A DNA stretch of 64,000 bases from contig CM041783.1 in assembly GCA_023374045.1 (NCBI GenBank), forward strand, positions 121,583,503-121,647,502, read 5' to 3'. The notes under the pieces were generated by a model. That model saw nothing but the letters and a program-made list of their open reading frames with translations. It had not been told where the DNA came from and made no database searches. A program made the position numbers and the translations under genes. Below, one piece after another: positions 35,395-46,106 of the stretch. The stretch is from Limonium bicolor. Its lineage: Eukaryota > Streptophyta > Magnoliopsida > Caryophyllales > Plumbaginaceae. Within the stretch, counting starts at the first letter, position 1. Each line of letters opens with the position of its first letter.

Positions 35395-35605
35395 GAAGCA
35401 AGTTCAACACTCCTCAGAAGTAACTTCAACATAGAAGCAAGTTATAAACAGAACCAATTCGAATAAATTTCCCAACAGCAGAGGGAGGGTCGCAAATTCA
35501 ATACAGAAGCAACTTTCAATTCAGAAGCAACTTCAATACAGAAGCAACTTCAATACAGAAGCAACTTCAATACAACAGCAAGTTCCATACAGAAGCAAGT
35601 TCCAT
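35395..35605 (-). repeat. Right subterminal array, inverted copy of the left one
   Basis: Copies of CTTCAATACAGAAGCAA, the complement of the left array unit, run towards the right terminal repeat. A 56-bp tandem pair (GGAGCAACTAATGAA...GCTGCTTCA) precedes it near 35230-35340. Confidence 0.85.
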
Positions 35606-35866
35606 ACAGCAGCAAAAGAATCGCAGAGAATCCCATAATCGAGAAGCAAGTGCACTGCGACAACAAGTCGAGTACGAGAGCAGCAGAGCATTTCGACAGG
35701 ATTTACCAAAGCAAAGGAATCACAAAACACCTACCACAGCCCCTTTTAGGGTTCGAATATAGTCAACAGATCCAACACCAAAACAAGAAAAGAGGGATAC
35801 CAGCACCAAAATCGATAGGAGTTAGGGTTCGCATCGCCCTTTTAGTGTTCGAACGCAGGGTTCACA

Positions 35867-36101
35867 AATTCGAACTCAGGAGCACGCGATTTAAAGTGGG
35901 AATCTCAGAGAAGAGGAACGCGCATAGATGCTTACCGGAGCTGCGCTCCGTTTCAGATCCAGCAACAAATCGATAGGAATTATGTCGGGGTAGGAGGGGT
36001 ACCAACGAAGAAGAAACCGCGAGAGAGAAATGTGAAACCGCGAGAGAGAAATGTGTGGGTTGAGTTTAGATTTTGTTTTTTTAGTAACAGTGACATCTGG
36101 A
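35867..36101 (-). repeat. Right terminal inverted repeat of the MULE, inner part
   Basis: This is the complement of the inner 235 bp of the left terminal repeat. It breaks at CTGGA (36097-36101), where the gypsy element inserted. The outer 138 bp continue at 50347-50484. Confidence 0.92.
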
Positions 36102-37993
36102 TGAAATACCCCGTAATTAAAAACAGTGATTAATTAGGCTAATAAGTAATTTAGAGGCTTAATTAAGTATAAATAATTACTAGGGAGCAAATCTCGAAGA
36201 AAACGGACCTTTAAAACGGTTTAAAAACATTACCGAACCTTAAAGCGCGTTTTTCGAGGTAACCAGGAAAACGTGTCTTTAAGCGGGTCAAATAGACTCG
36301 TAACAATTTTAGGCAACTAAATATTCATTAAAAATATTAGTGAGGCTTTAGGACCAATAAAATCAAGAAAACGAGAAATTAGTAAAAACTGTCAAAAACG
36401 GGAAATTTGGGGTAGGAATATAATTAACACAAACTTATGTGTCCAAGAATGTAAAAAGAATTTTAAAAACCCCCTTGGTCTCTGTGTGTCCGATTTTACA
36501 TATATACACACACTCACCCACACTTCCTTATTTACTAAAAACAAAACAATAAAGTAAACCTCACCCCACTCTATTACCCTCTCACAATTCTCTCTCCTAC
36601 CCCATTCTCTCTTTTCCCTCACGTGGACCAGCACCCTCACCCTCTCTTTTCTCTTCTTCCTTCTCCTTCTCCAGCGATTCCCATGGAGATTTGAAGAACC
36701 TCACAAATATACTCACTTCTCTCCTCTTGTTACTCCCTCAATACTCTTCCAAAAATTACAAAAATTATACCATTGTAATCCTCTCCTCAAGAGCTACATT
36801 TTCATCTTTCCAAAATCCAAAAGCAAGTATTTTCGATTTTGAGGGTATTCCCCATTCGAAGCTTCAACACACCATTAGAAGGCCCTTGTTCTTCTTGTTC
36901 TTCTAAGGTAAAAATATCTTCAAAACTCCATCTTTTTCTAGCCTAAATGGCAAAACGAAAATTTAGACTAAATCTTGTTTGGTCTCTTGTATGTCCAGCC
37001 GATTTTGGCATTGTGGTGGTGTGAGAAATCTTGTTCTTGAGCTATCCCAAACAGCTCTTGTGCTCTTGGAAGGTAATAAATTTTCTAAACCCTAAAACCT
37101 AGATTAGAACTTGATTAATGGTTAGGGTTAGTTTCAAATATTGAATGGTGTATATGAATGGTTGTAGTGCTAGTGGATTGAGATTTCAAAACCGGTAGAG
37201 AGAGAAGAAGGAGAAAGAAGAAGAAAGAAACTAGAAGGAAAACAAGGTAAGGATACTCATTGTGTAGCTTAGTATATATTTGTATATGTAACAGATTTTT
37301 AGTAATGAAAATTGGTATTGTAAAATGATAATGCATTAGTGGTATAATGTGTAAGAGAATATAAGTATTTTGAAGCTTTAAAAGACATGTAAAACTGTTA
37401 CAAAATAGATTGGGGATTAGTGTTTGTGTGCAGGAAATTTTGTAGTGTTTTTGTTGTTTTAGTATTGGTAATAGTATATGGGAGCTTGTCTATTGTAACA
37501 GGTAAAATAAGTGTTGAATTGTGAACTAGAATATGTGGTGAGAGTATAAAATATATAGGGGAGGTTATGGCAAAATTTGCCTAGGATTAGAACACTTAGA
37601 GAATTAAAACTAGATGACTAATGTAAGTTGTAACAGATTTTGAAATAGATTGTTAGAAAAGATGGGGAGAGATAGTTAATGTAGTTGTAGTGTATTAGAA
37701 GTGTTAGAAATGACATTAGAAGAGAGATCTAGTGTTGGGAGAGAGTTAAAATAAATCTGTAGCAAAACACAACTAGGAAACAACTAGTGAGAGTGTTGAG
37801 TTGAAACTTGGAAAATTATGTGAGTGAATGAGTATAGGATGGTGTAAGGAGTCAATGAATGAACTAAGGTGTATTAGGAGGTTTAATTAGTGTTAAATCA
37901 TGTAGGAAACTTGGGAAAATGATTAGGAAAGATTGGATGTGAATTGAGAAGGATTTGGAGTTCAAAAGGAGCAATTAAAAATAAGTACTGGGC

Positions 37994-38323
37994 TGGACCG
38001 ACCCTAGGGCCGACCCTAGCAGGGTCGGTCGACCCGAAATCTGTAACCTCGGAAGCTTCTGCATCCGACCGACCCAGTGGACCGACCCTGCCTGGGTCGG
38101 TCGAGTGGGAATTTTTGGTCGGAAATGTTTCTGCATCCGACCGACCCAGGGGACCGACCCTGCCTGGGTCGGTCGAGTAGAAATTGTTAGTCGGATTTCT
38201 CTGCAACGGACCGACCCAAAGGACCGACCCTGTCTGGGTCGGTCGAACTGGAAATTTCTGTAATCGAAGTCTCTGCACCCGACGACCGACCCATGGGTCC
38301 GACCTAGGGTGGGTCGGTCGGGT
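37994..38323. repeat. Tandem hairpin array in 5' LTR, 5 units of about 63 bp
   Basis: Units have CCGACCCAGTGGACCGACCC or a close variant followed by TGGGTCGGTCG, so each can form a long GC-rich stem in AT-rich surroundings. The array is repeated in the 3' LTR at 48389-48718. It starts 1.9 kb into the LTR. Confidence 0.9.
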
Positions 38324-39423
38324 CAATCAAAAAAAAAAAACAGTAATCTTATAATTAGTATATATATATATGTGTATACCCACCTATACATATTATATAT
38401 ATATATATATAGTAGGTAACCATGGACAAGTAATGGAAAGTAAGAAAAATGAGACATAAGTGTAAGGAATGTAAAGCCTTAGTAAGTATGGATTAGTAAA
38501 CACAAAAGTAGTTGAGTTAAATTAATGATAGTTATATTAATCATTCAATGGTATATATATAATAGGGTTTGATTTGTGACACCGAAGGACGTTTGGAATC
38601 ACGTACAACGGTGACGGTATGGATTCCTCATGCCCCGTATGCTATCTTGGTTACTCTGATTTGTGTGTTGTGTGCTAATTGATCACCAAATAAGATAAAT
38701 GCACGAATCGGAGTTAATATGCATACTTGTGAATATGTAGTGTTGTTGTTGTGAATATTTTCTTAAATCCTAGTTTGTATAATTCATGAAATGTACGGAT
38801 GAATATGTATGCTTGTATGAATGTTGGAATGTACTGTGACCGAATGTGTTGTGTTTGGACTTCTAACTTGTTCCTAACAAGCTAACCATCCTAACTTAAA
38901 ATGGTAATTAAATTGGAATAGAAGTCCGATATAGTTTCGGCCACGCGTGAGGATGCGGAGTCACGAGAGGTTGGCTCCAATTCCTGACTCTTAAGCTGGT
39001 CCGCGGCCCAAATCCCTTAAGTGGGTAGCATCCCGGATTGGTGAGTCAAGTAAATCCCGGATGTGGGACGGTGTAGTCCCCAAGGCCGGAGGTCCCGACG
39101 ACTTAACTTGAGTATAAGAAAGTAAGTAAGAATGAGTAAGTAAAGTAAATGAAAGTAAGTAATTGTAAGTAAGAAAAGTAAGTAATGAGTAAAAGAGTAA
39201 AAGCATTCCGATTAACCGGGGTGCATAATTTGGCTAACCTTGTGAAGGTAAGTAAGATGTTGCTTTGTATTGTTGCCTTGAATTGTGTAATGAATTGTAT
39301 AGCATGTATATTGTATGAAAAGCATGTATGTATGAAATAAATGAACTGCATGTTTAGTGGACGTCAAGTAGTCGGCGTGCCCTAGCTAGCACGCGGTATA
39401 TGCGGAGTCCATATGCAGCGTTT

Positions 39424-39460
39424 GCTGAGCCCCTTGGGGCACCATTTTTACTACACGCAG
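39424..39460 (+). promoter_or_regulatory. Stem-loop plus CAG motif in LTR
   Basis: GCTGAGCCCCTTGGGGCACC, then TTTTTACTACACGCAG. The C4/G4 hairpin and the CAG at 39458-39460 match the layout seen in the other LTRs. The copy in the 3' LTR is at 49823-49859. Confidence 0.55.
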
Positions 39461-39947
39461 GTACCCGAGAGTGATGAAGAATGTGAAGACTCCATTTCAT
39501 TTCTTTTATCTTCTTTTGCAATGTAAACAATGAATTTATGATGGGTGTACTGAGTAGTACATGGCTGTAGTTTTTGAGTAGCCGGTGTACCATGGGTACA
39601 CCTTTTTGGATAATGGAAGTATTGGATTGGGGTATAGATGAGTAGCTTTAGAAACTCATTCTTTTGGTAAGCTTGAAAGGTTGTAATTGAATATACTTTA
39701 AATACTCGGTGATCCATTGATGTAAGTATTCGGTACATGGTATTTTGGTAAGTAATTTAGTAGCTCGGTACGTTATGTTCATCAGACCGTGACTGTAAGT
39801 ATTAGTAGCCTAGCTAGCCGTATGGGCGGTTAGCGGCATTGTTTCACCCGCCGTAGTAAGTATGTAATAATTCCGCTGCGAACTCGTAGGATTAATAGGA
39901 CGATTAGACGGTAAGCATAGGATTAGCGGTTGGGGTGTTACAAAAAG

Positions 39948-39975
39948 TGGTATCAGAGCGTAGTAACGCTCTGAT
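39948..39975 (+). promoter_or_regulatory. tRNA-iMet primer-binding site inside a hairpin
   Basis: TGGTATCAGAGC (39948-39959) starts five bases after the LTR. ATCAGAGCG (39952-39960) pairs without mismatch with CGCTCTGAT (39967-39975) around a 6-nt loop, as in the LARD. Confidence 0.9.
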
Positions 39976-40168
39976 GTCCTTAGTACCGAGCATAGGGGAT
40001 TACCGAGTTAGGATTTCAACCGTCTTAAGACGGATACTTAGAAACCTAACTAGGAACTACCGTTATTAATAACGGATACCCTTAACGTTCTCATGAACGA
40101 TACCTTGCATAAATTCCAAGACCTTTGAGTCATATCTTGCAAGCCTAATGTAACTGTTAAACATTCAG

Positions 40169-41662
40169 ATGTCAGGACGAGGCCGAGGCCGACCTAGGGG
40201 CGAAGCCTCGGATGGAACCGGCGCGCAGACGATAGCTGAGATCGTCGCCGCCACGGTAGCACAGATGCTGCCCCAAGTAATCCAGGCTGTACAGCAAACT
40301 CAGCAGAACCAAACTCAACGGGGCCAACCCCTCCCCGCCACCCAGAGAAGCGAACTGGGTAAAGCTGTAGCGGAGCTCCGCCCTCCTTGCTTTAGGGGCG
40401 AGAGTGATCCGGCTAAGCTCGAGGCCTACATCTCCGAGATGGAGACGGCCTTCGAAACACTCGAAGCTCCTGCTGGAGTTCGAGTCAGAGTTGCTGCGTA
40501 CTACCTAAAGGATGCTGCAATGGATTGGTGGAAGCTGGTCAAGCATGAGCACGTCAGCGACCCCACATTCGACTGGGATTCTTTTGCATCTCTCCTCCGT
40601 TCCAAATACTATCCGGAGCATGTGAAAACTAAGAAAAGGCTAGAGCTGGACGCCTTGAAGATGACAGAGAAGATGACCGTCGATGAGTACTACCGCACCT
40701 TCACCTCCATTCTCCGTCTCCTCCCTGATCTTGGATACACCGGCCAGGTGTTGGTCGATCGCTTCTATGGCGGTCTGAGCCATCGCCTTCGGTACGGTAT
40801 GGGCTTATACCAGGTTTACCTCCCTTCAGGTAAATAAACGGTTAACCCTCAGTATCATTTCAATTCCTTAAATTCTTTGAATTCTTTGAATCCTTCTTTA
40901 TTCCTCCTTAAATGAGAATCCCGGCTAATACCTGAAATTTCAGGAGTGTTATCACGCGGCTTCTCGCGTTGAGATCACTTGCCAACTAAGGGATGAAGAG
41001 ACCCGCGCGCTGAAGCGCAAAGCTAACAACAAAATACCCAGCACTGAGGAGCAGAACCAGGAAAGAGCTGGAAAAAGAAAAAGGGGAATTTCTTTCAGCA
41101 ATCCCAAAAGAAATCCCAGGGTGAGAGCAGTGCCCATGCTGAGCAGGGCAAACCATCTGAGTTACTTCAGCTTGGTTATTCTGCACCGGTGGCAGCTAAG
41201 CCACTGAGATCGCACCCACCGAAGGGTAAATTCCTAACCCAATTCGTATTCGCATAAGTATCGTATAAGCATCATTTCTAGTATACTCACGCACACATGT
41301 GCTGACCCTCTAACCTCAGGTTCTAGCTCCGGAGCCGCCAAAACCTTCTCCGACGGCCGCACCTATGTGTGCAGAAAGTGCAACCAGGACCATCCTGGTA
41401 AGGACTGCTACGGGAGGGAGATCAAATGCTACAACTGCCAGAAGCTGGGACACACAGCTAACAAGTGCCCAGAGAGTGGGAAGCGAAGGGAAACTTTCAG
41501 AGCTACAAGCAAGAGAGGGCAAGGAGGTGGCATCTGGCAATGCACCGGCCCAGCAGGCACCTCAGGGACAGGGATCCCGGGGCCCTCAGAGAGGCGCACC
41601 TCAGAGGCAGCCTGTTCTCCATGTGATTGACCGCGATGGGCCCGGTTCGAAATCCGGCCAAG
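40169..41662 (+). pseudogene. gag: gag of the Tekay-like element, three introns inferred, one or two frameshifts
   Basis: The start is ATG at 40169, MSGRGRGRPRGEASDG. Exon 1 holds the gag core with AAYYLKDAAMDWWKL and FRGESDPAKLEAYI, ending GMGLYQ at 40813. A 130-bp GT-AG intron (40814-40943) is followed by ECYHAASRVEITCQLRDEE, a one-base frameshift near 41090 and PLRSHPPKG at 41225. Intron 2 is 41226-41319. Exon 3 has two zinc knuckles (CNQDHPGKDC-type and CYNCQKLGHTANKC), another frame change near 41500 and ends CAA G at 41662 before donor GTAATC. Gag forms the particle shell and binds RNA. Introns at matching places in the element at 60892 support them. The frame changes may be decay or consensus errors. 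Confidence 0.8.
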
Positions 41663-41814
41663 GTAATCACCTAAACCTTTAATCCTTGAAATAGCATGCC
41701 TAGTAGTAGGGTAACTATATGAGTGAATGCATGACTAATAAATGAAGTGTATGCTAAGCATGAAATGAAGTAGTTGAAACTAGTACTCACCGTAGATGAA
41801 ATTTGTAACCATAG

Positions 41815-42552
41815 GAAACTTTAGTATCTGTTACCCGATACCGGTAACCTTGAATCAAGAAGAGATCGACATCACCAACCACGACTACACCAACAAGCAG
41901 TGTCAGGTCATCCGACCAGGTATGATTTTATTAAAGGGATACCTGACACCCGACGCACAAATCTCAATCATTCGACGATGCAACGAGCTAGGAACGGGTC
42001 AAGGTGGATTTTACACACCCGAATTCCCCGTGGAGCGAAGATGAAGCTGAAGATGATGTGCTTGGGAAGGACTGGAATCCTTATACCAAGACATACCAGG
42101 AGACACGAAACACAAGATGGAGCTACGCCACCGACAATACCACCAGAGTTCCAGACCCTCATCACACAAGCAGTAGAACTCGCACAACAATGCGAACATG
42201 AACCAATCCCCGCACTTGAAGCGGACCTCTGTATCGTCAACTTCTATGAAAAGAAGGACGACTTGGGTTACACCAAGACAAGGACGAGACAGCGGAATCT
42301 CTTGAACAAGGAGTGCCCGTAGTGTCTTGGTCCGTTGGTGATGACGTCGTATTCCTGTATAGCGAGCAGAAGCGTGTGGACCTCGCACAGAAACTGGTAT
42401 TGAGATCAGGAGATGTCCTAATCATGGGTGGAAACTCTAGGATGCTGTATCACGGGATCAACAAGATCAAGTTGAATACGGCACCGCCGGCAATAATCAA
42501 TGCCACACACATGAAACCAGGACGCCTGAACCTTACCTTTAGGAAGTATTAA
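41815..42552 (+). pseudogene. AlkB/ALKBH1-like 2-oxoglutarate Fe(II) dioxygenase domain in the retrotransposon
   Basis: The domain covers about 230 residues in three frame pieces. Landmarks: CQVIRPGMILLKGYLTP, MMCLG followed by KDWNPYTKTY, CIVNFY, LHQDKDE with the HxD metal ligands (His 42271-42273, Asp 42277-42279), VVSWSVGDDVVFLY, VLRSGDVLIMGGNSRMLYHG (distal His 42451-42453), and GRLNLTFRKY with the 2-oxoglutarate-binding Arg region, then TAA at 42550. The motifs fit the plant ALKBH1 family, which demethylates nucleic acids (6mA in DNA, m1A in tRNA and related marks). It lies between gag and protease. The acceptor at 41813-41814 is in phase with the gag donor at 41662. About three single-base shifts interrupt it, yet every catalytic residue is retained. 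That argues for recent loss or sequencing indels. Confidence 0.88.
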
Positions 42553-42692
42553 ATTCCTAGTATCATGTAATCTATTAGTAATGTGTATTAGAGACACGGT
42601 GTGTATGATGGTTGGTTTATCAATAAAGAGCAGTGTTGATTTAATTCCACTTGTGTCCACCATCAATACTTATCCAATTGTGAATCCAATAG

Positions 42693-45600
42693 GTTTTGGA
42701 CTCGGTACCGAAGGTAACCTGAGCATCCTCACCGAAGCACAAGCCGGCAGAAGCGGCACCATTCTAACGGGAACCTTCCCAGTAAATGGCGTTGATGCCA
42801 ATGTGTTATTCGACTCCGGCGCCTCTCACACTTTCGTATCACCATCCCTTGTGAAGAGGTTGAAGCTAGATGCGGATGAACTACCGACTTCATGTTACTC
42901 TCCCCTCGAAGGAGCGAGTAAAGTGTGCACCAAATATTATCAATCAGCCACAATCCAAATCAAAGGCGAATCGTTTCCCATTTCCTTCATCAATTCAATG
43001 GATTGGGATTCGACGTAATCATTGGGATGAATTGGTTGGAGCGGCACAAGGGTAGAATCCTCTGCGCCGAGCATCGATTGCTGCTCAAGAGTCCTTCTGG
43101 GGTTACCGTATCCTACCGCCAGAGACCGAGAGAGCCTTCGACCACCCTTATATCTGCCATGGCCATGTACCGTTCAGGAGCTCAGAAAGGGCCAAGAGTG
43201 TATCTTTGTTATGTACAACCTGGAGCGAGATCCAGAGTTCAGTGATGAAGTACCTATTGTATCCGAGTATCCCGATGTATTCCCTAAGGAGCTACCCGGC
43301 ATGCCACCACCGAGAGCAGTGGAATTTGAGATTGATCTATTGCCAGGTACCGGTCCCATTGCTAGGGCACCGTACCGCATGGCACCAGCAGAGATGACCG
43401 AATTGAAAGAGCAGTTGAGAGATCTTCTGGACAAGGGTTTATACGCCCGAGCGTATCACCCTGGGGAGCACCGGTTCTCTTCGTGAGAGAAGGACGGTAG
43501 CCTCCGACTATGCATTGACTACCGCGAGCTGAATGCGGTCACAGTCAAAAACAAATACCCACTACCACGCATCGACGACCTATTCGACCAGTTGAAAGGA
43601 GCCTCAGTCTTCTCCAAGATCGACCTCCGTTCAGGGTATCATCAGATAGCAATCAAGGAACAAGACATTGAGAAAACGGCATTCCGTACCAGATATGGCC
43701 ACTACGATTTACAGTGATGCCATTCGGTTTTTCAAATGCACCGCAAAATTCATGGATCTTATGAATCGTTTATTCAGTGAGCAGTTGGACACTTCGGTTG
43801 TGGTCTTCATCGACGACATCCTTGTATATTCCAAATCACCAGAGGAACATGAAATCCACTTGAGGAAAGTGCTTGAGACACTGCGCGAGAACCAGCTTTA
43901 TGCGAAGTTCTCCAAATGCGAGTTTTGGCTTGATCAGGTATCATTCCTTGGACATGTCATCTCGAGCGCAGGTATCTCGGTTGACCCTTCTAAGATAGAG
44001 CTGTACGATCATGGCCTAGACCCAAGACTGTTACCGACATTAGGAGCTTTCTTGGTCTAGCCGGTTACTACCGGAGATTTGTAAGGGACTTCTCGAAAGT
44101 CGCCAAGCCCATGACTACATTGATGAAGAAGGATGCACCACCCGTTTGTATGGACAGACGAGTGCGAGCTATCATTTCAGAAACTGAAAGACTCATTGAC
44201 CTCAGCGCCCGTCCTTACTCTTCCAGAGGGCACAGAGGGATTTGAGGTGTACTGTGATGCATCAGGCAAAGGAATGGGATGCGTACTCATGCAGCATGGC
44301 AAGGTTGTTGCTTATGCCTCCCGCCAGCTGAAGAAACATGAGGAGAATTACCCGACTCACGACTTAGAGTTAGGAGCCATTGTCTTCGCCTTGAAGATAT
44401 GGCGACACTATCTCTATGGGGTAAGCATCACCATCTACTCCGATCATAAGAGCTTACAGTATGTATTCACTCAGAAAGAACTCAACTTGAGACAGAGAAG
44501 GTGGATGAGTTTCTCCATCAGACTACGACATCAATTTGCAGTATAAGGAAGGGAAGGTAAACATTGTAGCCGACGCCCTGAGCCGTCGAGCACACTCGCT
44601 CCATTCGCTACTTCGCTTCTTCTAGCTTGGTTGACGAGGTGCGAGACGCTCAGTTTGAGCGACCCTTACCTAACCGAAATCAGACACAAGATCGAGAATG
44701 GTACATTTGAGAAGAAAAAGTATGATTTTAAGCTACATGAAGATGGTTTGATTCGGTTAATGGCAGGCTATGCGTTCCCCGAAGCAATGCTGAGCTAAGG
44801 GATCGCATCCTGCGAGAGTCACATAGTTCTACATTATCAGTCCATCCGGGAGCCTCCAAGATGTACAAAGACATGAAGAGGTACTTCTGGTGGTCTGGAA
44901 TGAAGTCAGATGTGACAGAATTCGTATTGAGATGCTTGACATGCCAGAAGGTAAAATTTGAACACCGTACCGGGCGGAATGGTACAATCGATGCCAATTC
45001 CGGAGTGGAAATTTCATGATATCTCCATGGATTTCGTTGTAGGACTCCCACCTGCCAGGGGAGGACTCAACATGATCTGGGTTGTAGTAGATCGCCTTAC
45101 CAAGGTTGCCAGATTCATACCGATGAAGGACACCTGGAAGGTAGTTAAGCTAGCTGAGCTTTTTGATAAGGAGATTATCAGACACACGGAGTCCCTAAGA
45201 CCATAGTATCTGACCGCGACACCAGATTTCTTTCGAGATACTGGAGAGCTACTAGGGAAGCGTTGGGTACAGAATTGAAGTTGAGTACCGCCTTCCATCC
45301 TCAGACCGACGGTCAGACAGAAAGGACCATCCAGACACTGGAGGACATGCTTCGGGCATGTGCCTTGGACTTTCAGGGGAGTTGGTTAGATAAGCTTCAT
45401 CTTATCGAGTTCTCGTATAATAATAGTTATCACGCCTTGATTAAGATGTCGCCTTTCCAAGCTCTATACGGTAGACCTTGCCGTACACCCTTGTGTTGGG
45501 ATGAGTCAAGTGAAGCGGTCATAATAGAACTGGAGTACCTTGAGCAAGTACAAGCCGAAGTGCAACAAATCCGAGCTAACATGAAGGCAGCCCAAGATAC

Positions 45601-46066
45601 AGAAATCCTATGCGGATGTGAGACGACGCGACCTTGAGTTCGCCGTGGGCGACCAAGTGTTCTTGCGAGTTTCACCTATGAAGGGCGTCTTCAGATTTGG
45701 TCAGAAGGGCAAGCTAAGCCCAAAGTTTGTAGGGCCGTACACTATCACCGAAAGAGTTGGTTCAGTAGCCTACAGGTTAGCACTTCCTGAGGACTTGGGA
45801 CGTGTCCATGATGTATTTCATGTGTCACAACTCAAGAAGTATATGGCTGACCCTTCTCATGTGTTGGAGCCCGAGCACTTATCCATTGAGCCAAACATGC
45901 GATATGTCGAACCCCAGTGAGAATCCTTGATAGGAAGACCAGAGACACTCGCCATAAGTCGATACGAATGGTGAAGGTCCTATGGTCAAACCATGATGTC
46001 GAAGAAGCGACACATGAGTTGGAAGATGCCATGAAGGCTAAGTACCCACAGTTATTCTTAGACTAG
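42693..46066 (+). pseudogene. pol: Protease, RT, RNase H, integrase polyprotein, frameshifted
   Basis: The acceptor AATAG at 42692 opens an exon GFGLGTEGNL in phase with the gag donor at 41662. The protease has LFDSGASHTFVS (Asp 42812). RT follows with [32 protein letters not shown] and FIDDILVYS (catalytic Asp pair 43812-43817). RNase H shows [16 protein letters not shown] (about 44250) and integrase shows an HHCC finger ending RCLTCQKVK, then DISMDFVVGLP and [12 protein letters not shown]. The GPY-type module KFVGPYTITERVG and a chromodomain-like tail (VKVLWSNHDVEEATHELED) end at TAG 46064. The tail supports Tekay/Del. Frame breaks occur near 43487, 43720, 44010, 44130, 44530, 44600 to 44960 and 45200. 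Confidence 0.92.
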
Positions 46067-46106
46067 TTAGTCTAGTATTTAGTATACGGGTACGGGTCGT
46101 ACCCCT

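Larger units (their letters stand above)
36102..39942 (+). repeat. 5' LTR, 3841 bp
   Basis: It starts TGAAATACCCC and ends GGGGTGTTACA, so the ends are 11-bp imperfect inverted repeats. A possible TATA box (CATATATACACAC) is at 36498, followed by a pyrimidine-rich leader and AAGGTAA sites at 36905, 37070 and 37244. It also holds the hairpin array (37994-38323), the stem-loop plus CAG (39424-39460) and a conserved hairpin region near 39805-39830. Confidence 0.93.

Noticed and set aside
37994..38323. CRISPR-like regular repeats
   Set aside because: Plant nuclear DNA; the units are contiguous hairpins without unique spacers of constant size, and they sit inside LTRs with target duplications.
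41815..42552. An endogenous copy of a plant RNA virus (some Betaflexiviridae carry AlkB)
   Set aside because: No viral methyltransferase, helicase or RNA polymerase is nearby. The flanks are gypsy gag and protease in one element, and the motifs are closer to plant ALKBH1 than to what I know of viral AlkB.
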